64,000 nt of DNA from Pandoraea oxalativorans (lineage in GTDB: Bacteria > Pseudomonadota > Gammaproteobacteria > Burkholderiales > Burkholderiaceae). Each line of letters begins with the position of its first letter. Position 1 is the stretch's first letter. The notes below the pieces were generated by a model. That model saw only the letters and a program-made list of their open reading frames with translations, did not search any database and was not told the origin of the DNA. The stretch lies in contig NZ_CP011253.3 in assembly GCF_000972785.3 (NCBI RefSeq), positions 3,038,001 through 3,102,000 of the forward strand, given 5' to 3'. Both the position numbers and the translations under genes were made by a program. This document shows positions 18,165 to 27,875 of this stretch, piece after piece.

Positions 18165-19579
18165 GTCGCTTAGTCATCGTATCGAACCGGGTCGCGCCCA
18201 TGACCGAGGGCAAGCCCACCGCCGGCGGTCTGGCCATCGGCGTGTTCGACGCGCTCAAGGACACCGGAGGCATGTGGTTCGGCTGGAACGGCGAGATCGA
18301 CTCGCAGCCCGCCACTGCCCCCGAGATCGCGCATCGCAACAACGTCACCTTCGCCACCGTGCCGCTCACCCGCCGCGACTACAACACCTACTATCGCGGC
18401 TTCTCCAATGCGACCCTGTGGCCGACGTTTCATTACCGCGACGACCTCACACGCTTTCAACGCGACGATTACAACGGCTATCGCCACGTCAACGCGCGCT
18501 TCGCCGCACTGCTCGCCCCATTGCTCAAAGACGACGATCTCATCTGGGTACACGACTATCACCTGCTGCCCTTCGCGCAGGCGTGCCGCCAGATCGGGCT
18601 GCGCCAGCGGCTGGGATTCTTTCTTCATATTCCATTCCCGTCGCCCCAAGTCCTGATGACGGTGCCGCCACATGAAGCGCTCGTGCGCGCCATGTGCGAA
18701 TACGATCTGGTCGGCTTCCAGACCGAGACGGACCGTACGGCGTTTACCGACTATCTGGTCCGGCTCGCCGGCGCCACGCTCAACAGCGATGGCACGATCA
18801 CCGCTTACGAGCGCACCTTCCGCACGGGCGTTTATCCGATCGGCGTGTATCCGGACGAGATCCAGAAACAGGCAACTGCCCGCGCGACCGTCAAGCACAT
18901 CCTCGACCTGAAGCAAGGACTGCAGGAACGCAAGCTCATCATGAGCGTGGATCGTCTGGATTATTCGAAGGGGATGCTGGAACGCTTTCGCGCTTTCGAG
19001 CGATTGCTGGAGCTGTGGCCGAATCAGCAAGGGACTGTGAGCTTCGTTCAGGTAGCGCCGCCGAGCCGCTCCGACGTGGCGGGGTACGGCGAAATCCGGC
19101 GTCAGCTGGAGACCGAAGCCGGTCATATCAACGGCCGATTCTCGGACCTGGCGTGGACGCCGCTGCGCTACATCAACAAGCGCTACGATCACGAAGTACT
19201 GATGTCGTTTTTCCGCGCGTCGCAGGTGGGATACGTCACACCGTTGCGTGACGGCATGAACCTCGTCGCGAAGGAATACGTCGCCTCACAGGACCCGGCC
19301 GATCCCGGCGTGCTGGTGCTTTCGTGTTTTGCAGGGGCGGCACAGGAACTCGACGGCGCACTGATCGTGAATCCCTATGACATCGACGGCATGGCCGAAG
19401 CCCTGCGCTCGGCGCTGAACATGTCGCTGTCAGAGCGTCAATCGCGTCACGAGAGCATGATGAGTACCTTGCGCGAGCACAACCTGTCGACGTGGCGTGA
19501 CCGTTTCATTACCGATCTGCGCGCGCCGACGGCCGCGACACCGGCCTTGTTGCGCTGCGCCCAACCCGCCGCGGCCTGA
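18161..19579 (+). CDS. otsA: Trehalose-6-phosphate synthase
   Basis: GT20 glycosyltransferase joining UDP-glucose and glucose-6-phosphate. 472 residues, full family length. N-terminal [13 protein letters not shown] and glycine-rich [11 protein letters not shown], the FGWNGEI segment, [21 protein letters not shown], the donor-site [12 protein letters not shown] and the late [17 protein letters not shown] are all family landmarks. Coupled to otsB by a 4-base overlap. Confidence 0.95.
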   Translation: MSRLVIVSNRVAPMTEGKPTAGGLAIGVFDALKDTGGMWFGWNGEIDSQPATAPEIAHRNNVTFATVPLTRRDYNTYYRGFSNATLWPTFHYRDDLTRFQRDDYNGYRHVNARFAALLAPLLKDDDLIWVHDYHLLPFAQACRQIGLRQRLGFFLHIPFPSPQVLMTVPPHEALVRAMCEYDLVGFQTETDRTAFTDYLVRLAGATLNSDGTITAYERTFRTGVYPIGVYPDEIQKQATARATVKHILDLKQGLQERKLIMSVDRLDYSKGMLERFRAFERLLELWPNQQGTVSFVQVAPPSRSDVAGYGEIRRQLETEAGHINGRFSDLAWTPLRYINKRYDHEVLMSFFRASQVGYVTPLRDGMNLVAKEYVASQDPADPGVLVLSCFAGAAQELDGALIVNPYDIDGMAEALRSALNMSLSERQSRHESMMSTLREHNLSTWRDRFITDLRAPTAATPALLRCAQPAAA

Positions 19580-19661
19580 CTGCCAGTCTTGCATCGGTCC
19601 GACACATGCGGGCCGGCGAGAACGCAGGACGGTCGTGGACGACGCCTTCAGGAGGCATGCC

Positions 19662-20480
19662 ATGCGCCAACGGAGTCACACCTCTGATCCTGCCGACACC
19701 CCGTGCGTCGAAGTCGAGAAAGACGGGCCGGTGACGCTCGTCACGCTTGCGCGTCCGGCCCGTCGCAATGCCGTCGACCGCCGCATGGCGACGGCGTTGC
19801 GCGACGCGCTGCTCGCCTTCGAACAGGACGAGAAAGCGAGCGTGGCGGTGCTTTGCGGCAAGGGGGCATCGTTCTGCGCCGGGGCCGATCTTTCGGCCTT
19901 CGACGATCCCGAGCGCCGCAACGACGTCACCCCCGACGGCAGTGGCGACGGCCCGATGGGCCTTACGCGACGACATCTGGACAAGCCCGTGATTGCGGCC
20001 GTCACCGGTCATGCTGTGGCGGGCGGACTGGAATTGGCGTTGTGGTGCGACCTGCGCGTCGCGGACGACTCGGCTACGTTCGGCGTCTTCTGCCGACGCT
20101 TCGGGGTACCGCTGATCGATGGGGGAACGGTTCGTCTGCCGCGCTTGATCGGCATGAGCCGGGCACTCGACATGATTCTGACCGGCCGCGCGGTGGGCGC
20201 GCAGGAGGCATTCGAGATCGGGCTGATTAACCGGCTGGTGCCGGAAGGCATGGCGTGTCAGGGCGCGCTTGCGTTGGCACATCAGCTCGCCGAGTTACCG
20301 CAAGGCGCGCTGCGCGCCGACCGCCGGGCGGCCTACGCACAGTGGGATATACCGCTGGACGCAGCGCTGCGTCAGGAGGGGGCCGCCGGACACGACGTCG
20401 TCTTCTCGGAAGGCGTCGCGGGCGCCCGTGCGTTTCTGGCCGGGGCGGGCAGGCACGGTGCGCCGCGCGAGACGCCTTAA
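19662..20480 (+). CDS. Enoyl-CoA hydratase/isomerase family (crotonase) protein
   Basis: 272 residues; start at 19662 chosen for a strong AGGAGG site 7-8 bases upstream. Crotonase-fold features: LARPARRNAVDRRM, oxyanion loop GKGASFCAGADLSAFDD, and GHAVAGGLELALWCDLRVADD with the second oxyanion glycine. The first catalytic Glu position of true hydratases (E144 in rat) corresponds to FCRRFGVPLIDGG where Glu is absent and Asp/Gly are seen, so the exact reaction is uncertain. Located after otsA but with its own spacing of 82 bases. Confidence 0.82.
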   Translation: MRQRSHTSDPADTPCVEVEKDGPVTLVTLARPARRNAVDRRMATALRDALLAFEQDEKASVAVLCGKGASFCAGADLSAFDDPERRNDVTPDGSGDGPMGLTRRHLDKPVIAAVTGHAVAGGLELALWCDLRVADDSATFGVFCRRFGVPLIDGGTVRLPRLIGMSRALDMILTGRAVGAQEAFEIGLINRLVPEGMACQGALALAHQLAELPQGALRADRRAAYAQWDIPLDAALRQEGAAGHDVVFSEGVAGARAFLAGAGRHGAPRETP

Positions 20481-20519
20481 TTCTGGCGCCAGTAGGTATA
20501 GCAATCGCCCCTTGGTGCC

Positions 20520-21194
20520 CTATCGGGCCGGTGCGGTGAGCGGCGGCAGTTGCGCCAGCCGCTTGCTCAGGCCGTCTGCAATTTCCTTCTGATTGGCCTG
20601 CTTCGCAAAGTCGATGGCCGTCATCTTCAACTGGTTCGCAAGACGAACGTCCGCCCCACCGTCGAGCAACACCTTGCACGTGCTGATGTGGCCGCCGCGC
20701 GCCGCCATCATGAGCGGCGTCGTACCGTTCGGCGATTCCGCATCGACATAAGCCGACGCATCGAGCAGCAGTTGCACGATGTCGTCATGACCGTTCGTGG
20801 CCGCGTAGTGCAGCGGCGCCCAGCCCTTCTTGTTGACTTCGGCGTCCTTGTCGATCAGGAGCTTCACCATCGGCGTGAGGCCTTGCAGCGACGCGATCAT
20901 CATGGCGTTCTCGCCCGCGCGGTTCGTGGCATCCAGATCGGTGCGCTTGTCTTCGATGAGCAATTTGGCGACGCCAACGGACTTTTCGCGCATTGCAATC
21001 ACCAGCAGCGGATCGCCCTTCTCGTCGCGCGTGTTCGGATCGACACCGGCCTTGAGCGCCTGTTGCACGGCCTTGGTGTCGTCGAACACCACCGCTTTGA
21101 TCAACGACGTGTTGGAGGTCGCGGCCGTAGCACATGCCGTCAACCACAACACGCTCAGCAGCGTGAAGACGTGGATCACTGAAAATTTACGCAT
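20520..21194 (-). CDS. Ankyrin-repeat lipoprotein
   Basis: 224 residues. Signal peptide with a lipobox LTAC near residue 21, so the mature protein should be lipid-anchored in the periplasm. It holds about five ankyrin repeats from residue ~30 to 205, seen as SLIKAVVFDDTKAVQQALKA, GDPLLVIAMREKSVGVAKLL, GENAMMIASLQGLTPMVKLL, WAPLHYAATNGHDDIVQLLL and TTPLMMAARGGHISTCKVLL. Such proteins bind partners rather than catalyse; the partner is unknown. Upstream of tatD's stop on the same strand, divergent orientation to the crotonase. Confidence 0.88.
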   Translation of the reverse strand: MRKFSVIHVFTLLSVLWLTACATAATSNTSLIKAVVFDDTKAVQQALKAGVDPNTRDEKGDPLLVIAMREKSVGVAKLLIEDKRTDLDATNRAGENAMMIASLQGLTPMVKLLIDKDAEVNKKGWAPLHYAATNGHDDIVQLLLDASAYVDAESPNGTTPLMMAARGGHISTCKVLLDGGADVRLANQLKMTAIDFAKQANQKEIADGLSKRLAQLPPLTAPAR

Positions 21195-21290
21195 CGGGGG
21201 CTCCTGTCGGTCGTCCGGGAAGGTCGATTAAAAGCGTCGGCAAAAACGTCGACGAAAAACGTCGGTTCGAAAGCTACGCGCGATGCGAGT

Positions 21291-22073
21291 TCAATGCTTC
21301 GCCGTGGCAAAGAGGCGGAAGAAGTTCTCGCTTGTCGCCTCGGCGATCTTCTGCAACGGCTCGCCGCGCAAGTCCGCGATGAATTCCGCCACATGTCGCA
21401 CATAACCCGGCTGATTGAGCTTGCCGCGATACGGCACCGGCGCGAGATAGGGCGAATCCGTTTCGATCAGCATGCGATCGAGCGGCACGCGACGCGCAAC
21501 GTCCTGCAAATCGCGCGCGCTCTTGAAGGTGACGATGCCCGAAAACGAGATGTAAAAGTTCTGGTCGAGCGCACCCTTCGCGACATCCCAGCTCTCGGTA
21601 AAGCAGTGCATCACGCCTGCTGGCTCGCCAGCCTCTTCTTCGCGCATCAGGCGCAGCGTATCGTCTGCGGCCGAACGGGTATGAATGATCAGCGGCTTGC
21701 CCGTCGCGCGTGCGGCGCGGATGTGCGTACGAAACCGCGCTCGCTGCCATTCCATGTCTTCGATGCTGCGGCCTTCCAGCCGGTAGTAGTCGAGGCCGGT
21801 TTCCCCGATGGCGACGACTTTCGGTGTGGCCGCGAGACGCACGAGATCGTCGACGCTCGGCTCGGGGGTATCCTCATAGTCGGGATGGACGCCCACGGAG
21901 GCATAGACATTCTCATGCTGCGCCGCGATCTCCAGTACCTGCGGCAACGTCGGCAGATCGACCGAGACACACAGCGCATGGCTGACCTTGTTCTCGCGCA
22001 TACGGGCGAGCAAGTCCGGCATCTGCTCGGCCAGCTCCGGGAAATTGATGTGACAGTGCGAATCGATGAACAT
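21291..22073 (-). CDS. tatD: TatD-family metal-dependent deoxyribonuclease
   Basis: 260 residues from ATG 22073 (MFIDSHCHINFPEL). TIM-barrel amidohydrolase-superfamily features: DSHCH metal site, GETGLDYYR, IIHTRSA, MHCFTES and LIETDSPYLAPVPYRG. Acts on DNA 3' ends; family members have 3'-5' exonuclease activity. Follows holB by 29 bases, probably in one operon mltG-tmk-holB-tatD. Confidence 0.93.
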   Translation of the reverse strand: MFIDSHCHINFPELAEQMPDLLARMRENKVSHALCVSVDLPTLPQVLEIAAQHENVYASVGVHPDYEDTPEPSVDDLVRLAATPKVVAIGETGLDYYRLEGRSIEDMEWQRARFRTHIRAARATGKPLIIHTRSAADDTLRLMREEEAGEPAGVMHCFTESWDVAKGALDQNFYISFSGIVTFKSARDLQDVARRVPLDRMLIETDSPYLAPVPYRGKLNQPGYVRHVAEFIADLRGEPLQKIAEATSENFFRLFATAKH

Positions 22074-22102
22074 GATGTGCGATCGGTTGCCGGTGATCTG
22101 CA

Positions 22103-23143
22103 TCAAAGCGATGCAGGTCCCCCGAACAACTGTTTGTATTGCAGGAAAAGCGCTTCGAGCAGCACGCGCGTATTGAGCGGGTGATTCTGCACCTGACGCT
22201 GTTGCGCCAGTTCGCGCAGGAAGCCAAGCAGACGGACGTCGTCGGTCGCATCGCCGCAGCGACGCAACGCCTGTGCCTGCGCCGGGAAGAAGCGAACGGC
22301 ACCGGCCATGCGCTCGGCGAGTACGTCGAAACACCAGCGTTGCAACGTCTCCAGAACGCCTGGCAAGCTGCCCTTGTGCAGTTGTTCGGCGCAGGCGAAA
22401 GCGTCAATGGCGCCGCCTTGCGCGAGTTGTCCCAGCAGCCAGTCGCGCCAGCCACGCTCGTCGGGCTCGGCCAGCGCGCGCGCGGCCAGCGGAGCGCCGC
22501 CAGCTTCCGCAAGCACGGCAGTGGCCGTGGTTGCATTAAGGCCAGCTTCGCCCATCAGCCATTGCGTGGCCTGTGCGTCGTCGGGACGCGTGAGCACCAG
22601 TCGGCGGCAGCGCGACAGAATCGTCGGCAGCAGGCGGTCGGGTTGCGTCGTCACCAGCAGGAACACGACACCTTCGGGCGGCTCTTCCAGCGTTTTGAGC
22701 AAGGCGTTCGCCGCGTGCACGTTAAGCGACTCGGCCGGAAACAGCAACACGACACGACGCCCCTGACGATGCGAACCAAGGCTCGCGAAGTCGATGACCT
22801 CACGCACCTGTTCGATCTTGATTTCCTTACTCGGCGTTTTCGTTTTCTTGTCGCCATCGGCCTCTGCCCGCGCGTCTGCGCCGGGGAGCGTGTCTGCCAG
22901 CGCTTCAGGGCAAATTACGCGGAAGTCCGGATGATTGCCGCTAACGAACCACTGGCATGCGCCGCAAGTGCCGCACGGAAGGTGGTCGGCACGCGGCGAT
23001 TCGCACAGCAGGCCCTGCGCAAACGTCCGCGCAAGCGCGACTTCGCCAATGCCCGGCACCGCCTGCAGCAGCAAGGCGTGTGGCATCTGGGTTCGAAGGT
23101 CGTTAAGGCGTGTCCAGTCCTCTGACTGCCACGGATACAGCAT
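22103..23143 (-). CDS. holB: DNA polymerase III delta' subunit
   Basis: Clamp-loader subunit, 346 residues. AAA+ fold with HALLLQAVPGIGEVALA in place of a working Walker A, a zinc-binding cluster CESPRADHLPCGTCGAC, SLNVHAANALLKTLEEPPEG and the sensor-1 region TILSRCRRL. The lack of a proper P-loop lysine is normal for delta'. Between tmk (197 bases upstream) and tatD. Confidence 0.92.
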   Translation of the reverse strand: MLYPWQSEDWTRLNDLRTQMPHALLLQAVPGIGEVALARTFAQGLLCESPRADHLPCGTCGACQWFVSGNHPDFRVICPEALADTLPGADARAEADGDKKTKTPSKEIKIEQVREVIDFASLGSHRQGRRVVLLFPAESLNVHAANALLKTLEEPPEGVVFLLVTTQPDRLLPTILSRCRRLVLTRPDDAQATQWLMGEAGLNATTATAVLAEAGGAPLAARALAEPDERGWRDWLLGQLAQGGAIDAFACAEQLHKGSLPGVLETLQRWCFDVLAERMAGAVRFFPAQAQALRRCGDATDDVRLLGFLRELAQQRQVQNHPLNTRVLLEALFLQYKQLFGGPASL

Positions 23144-23340
23144 GTGGGCTCCTTGGCCGGATGTTGCAGATGTTTCGGATGCTGCATTGGCGCTTCGACC
23201 GACGCCCGTGTCTGTGGGCGGAAATCGCTATGTGCCCAACGTCAGCCATCGACGTGGATATCCGAATTATGCGCGCGTCGGGGAAAACCGGATGAAGTCC
23301 ATCACTTCCCGCAACCGCGCCTGGTGTTGCCTGATGTTGC

Positions 23341-24003
23341 TTAGTGTCCCGGCAATCCCAGCCTTGCGAATACGTCGGCGAGTTGTCCGGCAATGGCGTC
23401 GATGCTCTGCGCTGCGTCGATCAGTACGATGCGCCCGCCCGATTCCTCTGCACGACGCAGGTACTCCTCGCGCACCCGGGTGAAAAATGCGGCCGACTCG
23501 CGTTCGAACTTGTCGGGCGCGCGGGCGCCGGCCAGTCGTGCGGCGGCAATTGCCGGATCGAGGTCGAACAGAATCGTCAGATCGGGCTGGCGCGTACCCT
23601 GCACCCAGCGCTCAAGAATCGACAGCTTGTCGCGCGACAGGCCACGCCCGCCGCCCTGATACGCAAACGTCGCATCGGTAAAACGATCGGAGACGACCCA
23701 GTCACCGCGTGCGAGCGCGGGCTCGATCACCTTCACCAGATGTTCGCGGCGCCCCGCAAACATCAGGAGCGCTTCGGTTTCGATATCCATCGACTCGTCG
23801 AGCACGAGCTTGCGCAGCGCTTCGCCCAGTGGCGTGCCCCCCGGCTCGCGCGTCGCCACCACGTCACGACCGACGGTGGCGAGGCCCTGGCGCAGTGCGA
23901 CGACAAAGGCGTTCACATGCGTGCTCTTGCCCGCGCCGTCGATGCCCTCGAAAGTCACGAACTTGCCCGACACCGCGGCCGGTGCGTTCGGGGATTGCGT
24001 CAT
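23341..24003 (-). CDS. tmk: Thymidylate kinase
   Basis: 220 residues; phosphorylates dTMP to dTDP. P-loop [12 protein letters not shown], the DR motif in [19 protein letters not shown], and the lid region ending [13 protein letters not shown]. Its ATG overlaps the TGA of mltG (24000-24003), so the two are translationally coupled. Confidence 0.95.
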   Translation of the reverse strand: MTQSPNAPAAVSGKFVTFEGIDGAGKSTHVNAFVVALRQGLATVGRDVVATREPGGTPLGEALRKLVLDESMDIETEALLMFAGRREHLVKVIEPALARGDWVVSDRFTDATFAYQGGGRGLSRDKLSILERWVQGTRQPDLTILFDLDPAIAAARLAGARAPDKFERESAAFFTRVREEYLRRAEESGGRIVLIDAAQSIDAIAGQLADVFARLGLPGH

Positions 24004-24995
24004 TGCTCACCTCGCTGATATTTGTCCACGGCGCGATTGTGCTCCTGGAGATTGGTCGAGAAGTGGCTCGTACCGTCGCCGCGCGCCACGAAGTACAGGG
24101 CATCGGTCGGCGCAGGGTTGAGCGACGCCGCCAGCGACGCTACGCCCGGCAGCGCAATCGGCGTCGGCGGCAGGCCGGCGCGCGTGTAAGTGTTGTACGG
24201 CGTATCCGTTTGCAGATCGCGCTTGCGCAGACGTCCCGTGTAAAGATCGCCCATGCCGTAGATCACCGTCGGGTCGGTCTGCAGCAACATGCGCTTGCGC
24301 AGCCGGTTGACGAACACCGCCGCCACTTGCCCGCGCTCCACGGCCTGCCCCGTCTCCTTCTCGACGAGAGAGGCCATGATAAGCGCCTCATACGGCGTGG
24401 CGTACGGCAAGCCCGGTGCGCGCGACGCCCAGGCTTCGTCCAGACGCTTCTGCATCAGGCGATAAGCGCGCTTGTAAATATCGACATCGCTGGTGCCTTT
24501 CGGAAAAAGGTATGTGTCGGGGAAGAACATGCCCTCGGCTTCCGCGCGATCTGCGCCCACGAGTTGCATCAGGTCGGCGTCGGGCAGCCCGGCCGTGTCG
24601 TGACGCAATGCCGGGTTGGCATCGATCTCGGAGCGCATCTTCTTGAAGGTCCAGCCCTCGATGATCGTCACCACGTATTGATTGACGTCGCCGCGTGCAA
24701 GCTTGTCCATGACCTCCACGGGCGTGATGCCGGTCGCGAACTCGTAGTTGCCCGACTTGAGCTTGGTACCCACGTCCAGCACGCGGGCGAGCAGATTGAA
24801 CAGCAGCGGATGCACCGGAACGCCGCCCGAACGCAACTGCGTGGCGACGCTGCGCACCGAGCTGTAAGGCTTAATCGTGACGTCCAGCGTCGGCTTGCCC
24901 AATTGCAGCGGCGCTTGTGCCCAATTATAGAAAGCGCCGCCGGCCGCCAGTGCCGCGACGATCAACAGGACAAACAGACGTTTGATGAAGTACAT
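24000..24995 (-). CDS. mltG: Endolytic murein transglycosylase
   Basis: YceG-family lytic transglycosylase of 331 residues cutting nascent peptidoglycan. Start at 24995 ([16 protein letters not shown]) places a single N-terminal membrane anchor at residues 3-23, leaving a periplasmic domain. Catalytic Glu in ASLVEKETG; other landmarks: [60 protein letters not shown] and [16 protein letters not shown] much longer upstream frame overlaps ygfZ antisense and is not coding. Confidence 0.94.
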   Translation of the reverse strand: MYFIKRLFVLLIVAALAAGGAFYNWAQAPLQLGKPTLDVTIKPYSSVRSVATQLRSGGVPVHPLLFNLLARVLDVGTKLKSGNYEFATGITPVEVMDKLARGDVNQYVVTIIEGWTFKKMRSEIDANPALRHDTAGLPDADLMQLVGADRAEAEGMFFPDTYLFPKGTSDVDIYKRAYRLMQKRLDEAWASRAPGLPYATPYEALIMASLVEKETGQAVERGQVAAVFVNRLRKRMLLQTDPTVIYGMGDLYTGRLRKRDLQTDTPYNTYTRAGLPPTPIALPGVASLAASLNPAPTDALYFVARGDGTSHFSTNLQEHNRAVDKYQRGEQ

Positions 24996-25130
24996 GAATT
25001 GCAGGATAAGTCGCGCGATGACGACAGCGGGTTCGGGGGACTCATCTGCCGGGCGCGCGTGGCGGCAACGGTGTCGGGCGGCGCATTTTGCACGTCGAAC
25101 CGGGCTCGCACGTCCTGGCGGAAGACCCAA

Positions 25131-25136
25131 TATAAT
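25131..25136 (+). promoter_or_regulatory. Candidate -10 element of ygfZ
   Basis: Perfect TATAAT 46 bases before the ygfZ ATG, in the divergent spacer with mltG. No good -35 hexamer at 16-18 bases was found, so the call rests on the -10 alone. Confidence 0.4.
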
Positions 25137-25181
25137 ACTTTGACTTGCCGAACCCTCACAGATTGACAGGCACTTTCGTTT

Positions 25182-26318
25182 ATGACCTCCACATGGCGTG
25201 ATCTTCTGCCGCAAGCGGCAGCCGCTTCTCTTTCCGATATTTCGCCCGATGCACGCGCCGCACAGTTCGATGCGTTGCGCTCGGGCAACTTCGTCGCGCT
25301 GGCGAGCGACACAGGCCTCATCGCAGTGAACGGCGCCGACGCGGCCGCGTTTCTGCACGGCCAGTTGACCAGCGACGTCGAACGTCTGTCGCCGGTGCAG
25401 GCACGTCTGGCGGGCTATTGCTCGGCCAAGGGACGCCTGCTCGCCACCTTCCTGATGTGGCGCGACACGTCGCCCGAAGCCACCATTTATCTCGCCAGCG
25501 ACGCCGCCGTGCAGGCGGCCGTTCAGAAACGTCTGTCGATGTTCGTGCTGCGCGCGAAAGCGAAACTGACGGACGGCACCACCACGCATGTCCTGCTGCA
25601 AGTCGGTGGCCCGGCCGTTGAGGCCGTGCTGTCGCGCACGTTCGCCTCGCTGCCCGCCACAGCGATGGCAGCCACGCATGCCACCATGGGCGATGCTCCG
25701 GGCAACGGCACCAGTCTGATTCGTCTACCCGACGCCGGTACGGCCCGCTCGCTCTCCCGCTTCCTTTGGAGCGTGCCGGTCGCGCAAGCCGCCGCAGTCT
25801 GGGACTCGCTTGTCGGCACGCACGGCGTGGTCGCCGTCGAGCCGACGCTCGCCGCCTGGCTCGACGTGCACAGCGGCGTGGCCCGTGTCACTACGGCAAC
25901 GCAAGAGCAGTTCGTGCCGCAGATGATCAACTGGGAAGTCGTTGGTGGCGTGAACTTCCGCAAGGGTTGCTACCCGGGGCAGGAAGTCGTCGCACGCAGC
26001 CAGTATCGCGGCACGATCAAGCGCCGGCTCCATCTGGCCCATGTCGACGGCGTGCTGCCGGTGCCGGGACAGGAACTGGTCGAGACGAGCGATCCCGAGC
26101 AGCCGTGCGGCATGGTCGTGCAGGCTGCACCGGCACCGAATGGCGGTTATGACGTCCTTGTCGAGCTGAAACTCACCGCACGCGAGGCCGACGATGTCCG
26201 CCTTGGCACGGTCGACGGCCCGGCGCTGGCGTTCGGCGAGCTGCCTTACGAGATCATCGATCCGACGCAAGCGCCAGCATCGTCGGCGTCGTCGGCTTCC
26301 TCGGCCGCTGCATCCTGA
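25182..26318 (+). CDS. ygfZ: YgfZ/GcvT-like folate-binding Fe-S maintenance protein
   Basis: 378 residues. Carries the diagnostic K-G-C-Y-x-G-Q-E motif (FRKGCYPGQEVVARSQYRG) at about 265-280, with the Cys needed for function in E. coli YgfZ. N-terminal GLIAVNGADAAAFLHGQLTSDV and GYCSAKGRLLATFLMW are family blocks. Helps assembly or repair of certain iron-sulfur enzymes with tetrahydrofolate. The Ser/Ala-rich tail is disordered. First gene of a three-gene block with the DUF4936 and NRDE genes. Confidence 0.92.
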   Translation: MTSTWRDLLPQAAAASLSDISPDARAAQFDALRSGNFVALASDTGLIAVNGADAAAFLHGQLTSDVERLSPVQARLAGYCSAKGRLLATFLMWRDTSPEATIYLASDAAVQAAVQKRLSMFVLRAKAKLTDGTTTHVLLQVGGPAVEAVLSRTFASLPATAMAATHATMGDAPGNGTSLIRLPDAGTARSLSRFLWSVPVAQAAAVWDSLVGTHGVVAVEPTLAAWLDVHSGVARVTTATQEQFVPQMINWEVVGGVNFRKGCYPGQEVVARSQYRGTIKRRLHLAHVDGVLPVPGQELVETSDPEQPCGMVVQAAPAPNGGYDVLVELKLTAREADDVRLGTVDGPALAFGELPYEIIDPTQAPASSASSASSAAAS

Positions 26319-26339
26319 GTGGGCGCACGACCCGCGCCG

Positions 26340-26654
26340 ATGGACTGTTACGTCTATTACCGTGTCTCGACAGCGCAGACCGACGCCGCCCGTGACGCTG
26401 TCGCCCGTCTGTTTGCCTTGACGGCCGGGCGCTTCGGCGTTTTCGGCCGCATTCAATGGCGCGCCGACGTCTCGGCCAACGACGTCGCCTTGGGCGGCAC
26501 GACCTGGATGGAGCGTTACGACGACGTCGATGCGGCCTTCATCGAGGTGCTGCCGCAATTGGTCGTCGAATCCGGACTGGCGTCACTGCTCGAAGGCGAA
26601 CGCCACGTCGAATGCTTCGTCGATATCCCGACGCCTGCCTCGCCATGTGCCTGA
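26340..26654 (+). CDS. DUF4936-family protein
   Basis: 104 residues from ATG 26340 (MDCYVYYRVSTAQTD). Function unknown. The ferredoxin-like pattern, with WMERYDDVDAAFIEVLPQLV and a C-terminal HVECFVDIP, matches the small betaproteobacterial family I know as DUF4936, usually next to ygfZ. It starts 21 bases after the ygfZ stop and overlaps the NRDE gene by 10 bases. Confidence 0.78.
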   Translation: MDCYVYYRVSTAQTDAARDAVARLFALTAGRFGVFGRIQWRADVSANDVALGGTTWMERYDDVDAAFIEVLPQLVVESGLASLLEGERHVECFVDIPTPASPCA

Positions 26655-27496
26655 TCGTCTTCTCCTGGCAGCCCGATGCCGCCACGCCGCTGGTCGTTCT
26701 TGCCAACCGTGACGAGTTCTTCGAACGGCCTGCCGAGCCTTTGCATTGGTGGCTGGATCGTCCCGACATCCTCGCCGGGCGCGACCTGCGCGGCGGCGGA
26801 ACGTGGATGGGGGTCAATCGCGCGGGGCGCTTCGCGGCGCTGACCAACTTCCGCGACGGCCGGGCACCGATGGCGCCGAAGGACACGCCGTCGCGCGGCT
26901 TGCTCGTGTCCGCCATGCTCGACGCCACGCCGTTCGACGACGATCTCGCACGCGTCGAAAAGCATGCCCACGAATACGCGGGCTTCAACCTGCTTGCCGG
27001 CGATTTGCCTGCGGGCAAGTTGTATTGGTTGGGGAATCGGGAAACGCACGACAGCGAACCGACACGGCTCCCGGTCGCACATCCGATCACCCCTGGCCTT
27101 CACGGACTGTCGAACGCACTTCTCGACACGCCATGGCCGAAACTGGTGAGTCGGCGCGAGGCGTTCGGTGGCGCATTGCACGATGCGGCTGACGCCACCA
27201 CACTGCTACGGATCATGCGCGACCCGACCGAAGCACCGGACGACAGACTGCCTGAGACGGGCGTTTCGCGCGCGTGGGAACGCTCCCTCTCCGCTGCGTT
27301 CATTGCGTCCCCGGCCTACGGCACGAGATGCACAACGCTGCTTCGTTACCATCGTGACGGCCTGATAGAAGTATCCGAGGCCACCGTCTCCCCCGGACAG
27401 CCGCCGGACATCGTGTCCGATCGACGCGAGTTTTCGTTCACCGTACCCGCCATCGACATCCCCCCCGTCAGCGGTTCACCTTTATTGCATCCCTAA
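26645..27496 (+). CDS. NRDE-family (TANGO2-like) protein
   Basis: 283 residues. Begins with the invariant MCLIVFSW; Cys2 becomes an N-terminal nucleophile candidate as in Ntn-type folds. Family hallmark NRDEFFERP at about 26-34, then LAGRDLRGGGTWMGVN, FAALTNFRDG and GLHGLSNALLDTPWPK. The eukaryotic homologue TANGO2 is linked to acyl-CoA/heme handling, but the bacterial role is not established. Last gene of the ygfZ block; 379 bases then separate it from the aryl-polyene operon. Confidence 0.88.
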   Translation: MCLIVFSWQPDAATPLVVLANRDEFFERPAEPLHWWLDRPDILAGRDLRGGGTWMGVNRAGRFAALTNFRDGRAPMAPKDTPSRGLLVSAMLDATPFDDDLARVEKHAHEYAGFNLLAGDLPAGKLYWLGNRETHDSEPTRLPVAHPITPGLHGLSNALLDTPWPKLVSRREAFGGALHDAADATTLLRIMRDPTEAPDDRLPETGVSRAWERSLSAAFIASPAYGTRCTTLLRYHRDGLIEVSEATVSPGQPPDIVSDRREFSFTVPAIDIPPVSGSPLLHP

Positions 27497-27875
27497 TAGC
27501 GAATCACGGCACGCGTTCTCAAGTTGACCGATCAATCTAAGAAACACAATTTACGGTCATCTTTTTACGCGCTTTGCTCGCGCTTTACCGCGTCTTTCCG
27601 TTCGCAATGCAAGATTTGCCGGGCGTGTCACTTGGGATTTTTCTGCTTTCCAGCAAAAACACCACATTCTTCATCAAGCACACCTTTCCGCGCCTTACAT
27701 TTGGCTATAATTGCACGCCAAACTTTTTGGGATGCTACGAAATGCACGACGCGACACAGCGTTGGCTTTCATGTCAGCTTCGGCGGTAAAGATCAGCCGC
27801 CTGAATAACGCATTAAACGGATAAGACCATCCGTGGCATAGCAAAGCGGTACACGCTTTTTATCAATTATTAGCC
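27497..27875 (+). promoter_or_regulatory. Low-GC leader/promoter region of the aryl-polyene operon
   Basis: 379 bases clearly lower in GC than neighbours. TATAAT at 27706-27711 is a candidate -10 with only a weak -35 (CTTTCC-like) and would give a leader of about 160 bases. Within that leader lies a hairpin, TTCGGCGG (27779-27786) pairing with CCGCC-T-GAA (27797-27805). The short open frames here have no family features or ribosome sites and are judged non-coding. Confidence 0.5.

Noticed and set aside
24996..25679. Upstream extension of the mltG frame
   Set aside because: Antisense to ygfZ and not membrane-like; start at 24995 fits the single N-terminal anchor.
27524..27808. Open frames of 71-94 codons in the low-GC spacer before apeC
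   Set aside because: No ribosome site, no family features, heavy overlap of two frames, and promoter-like elements inside; judged non-coding.
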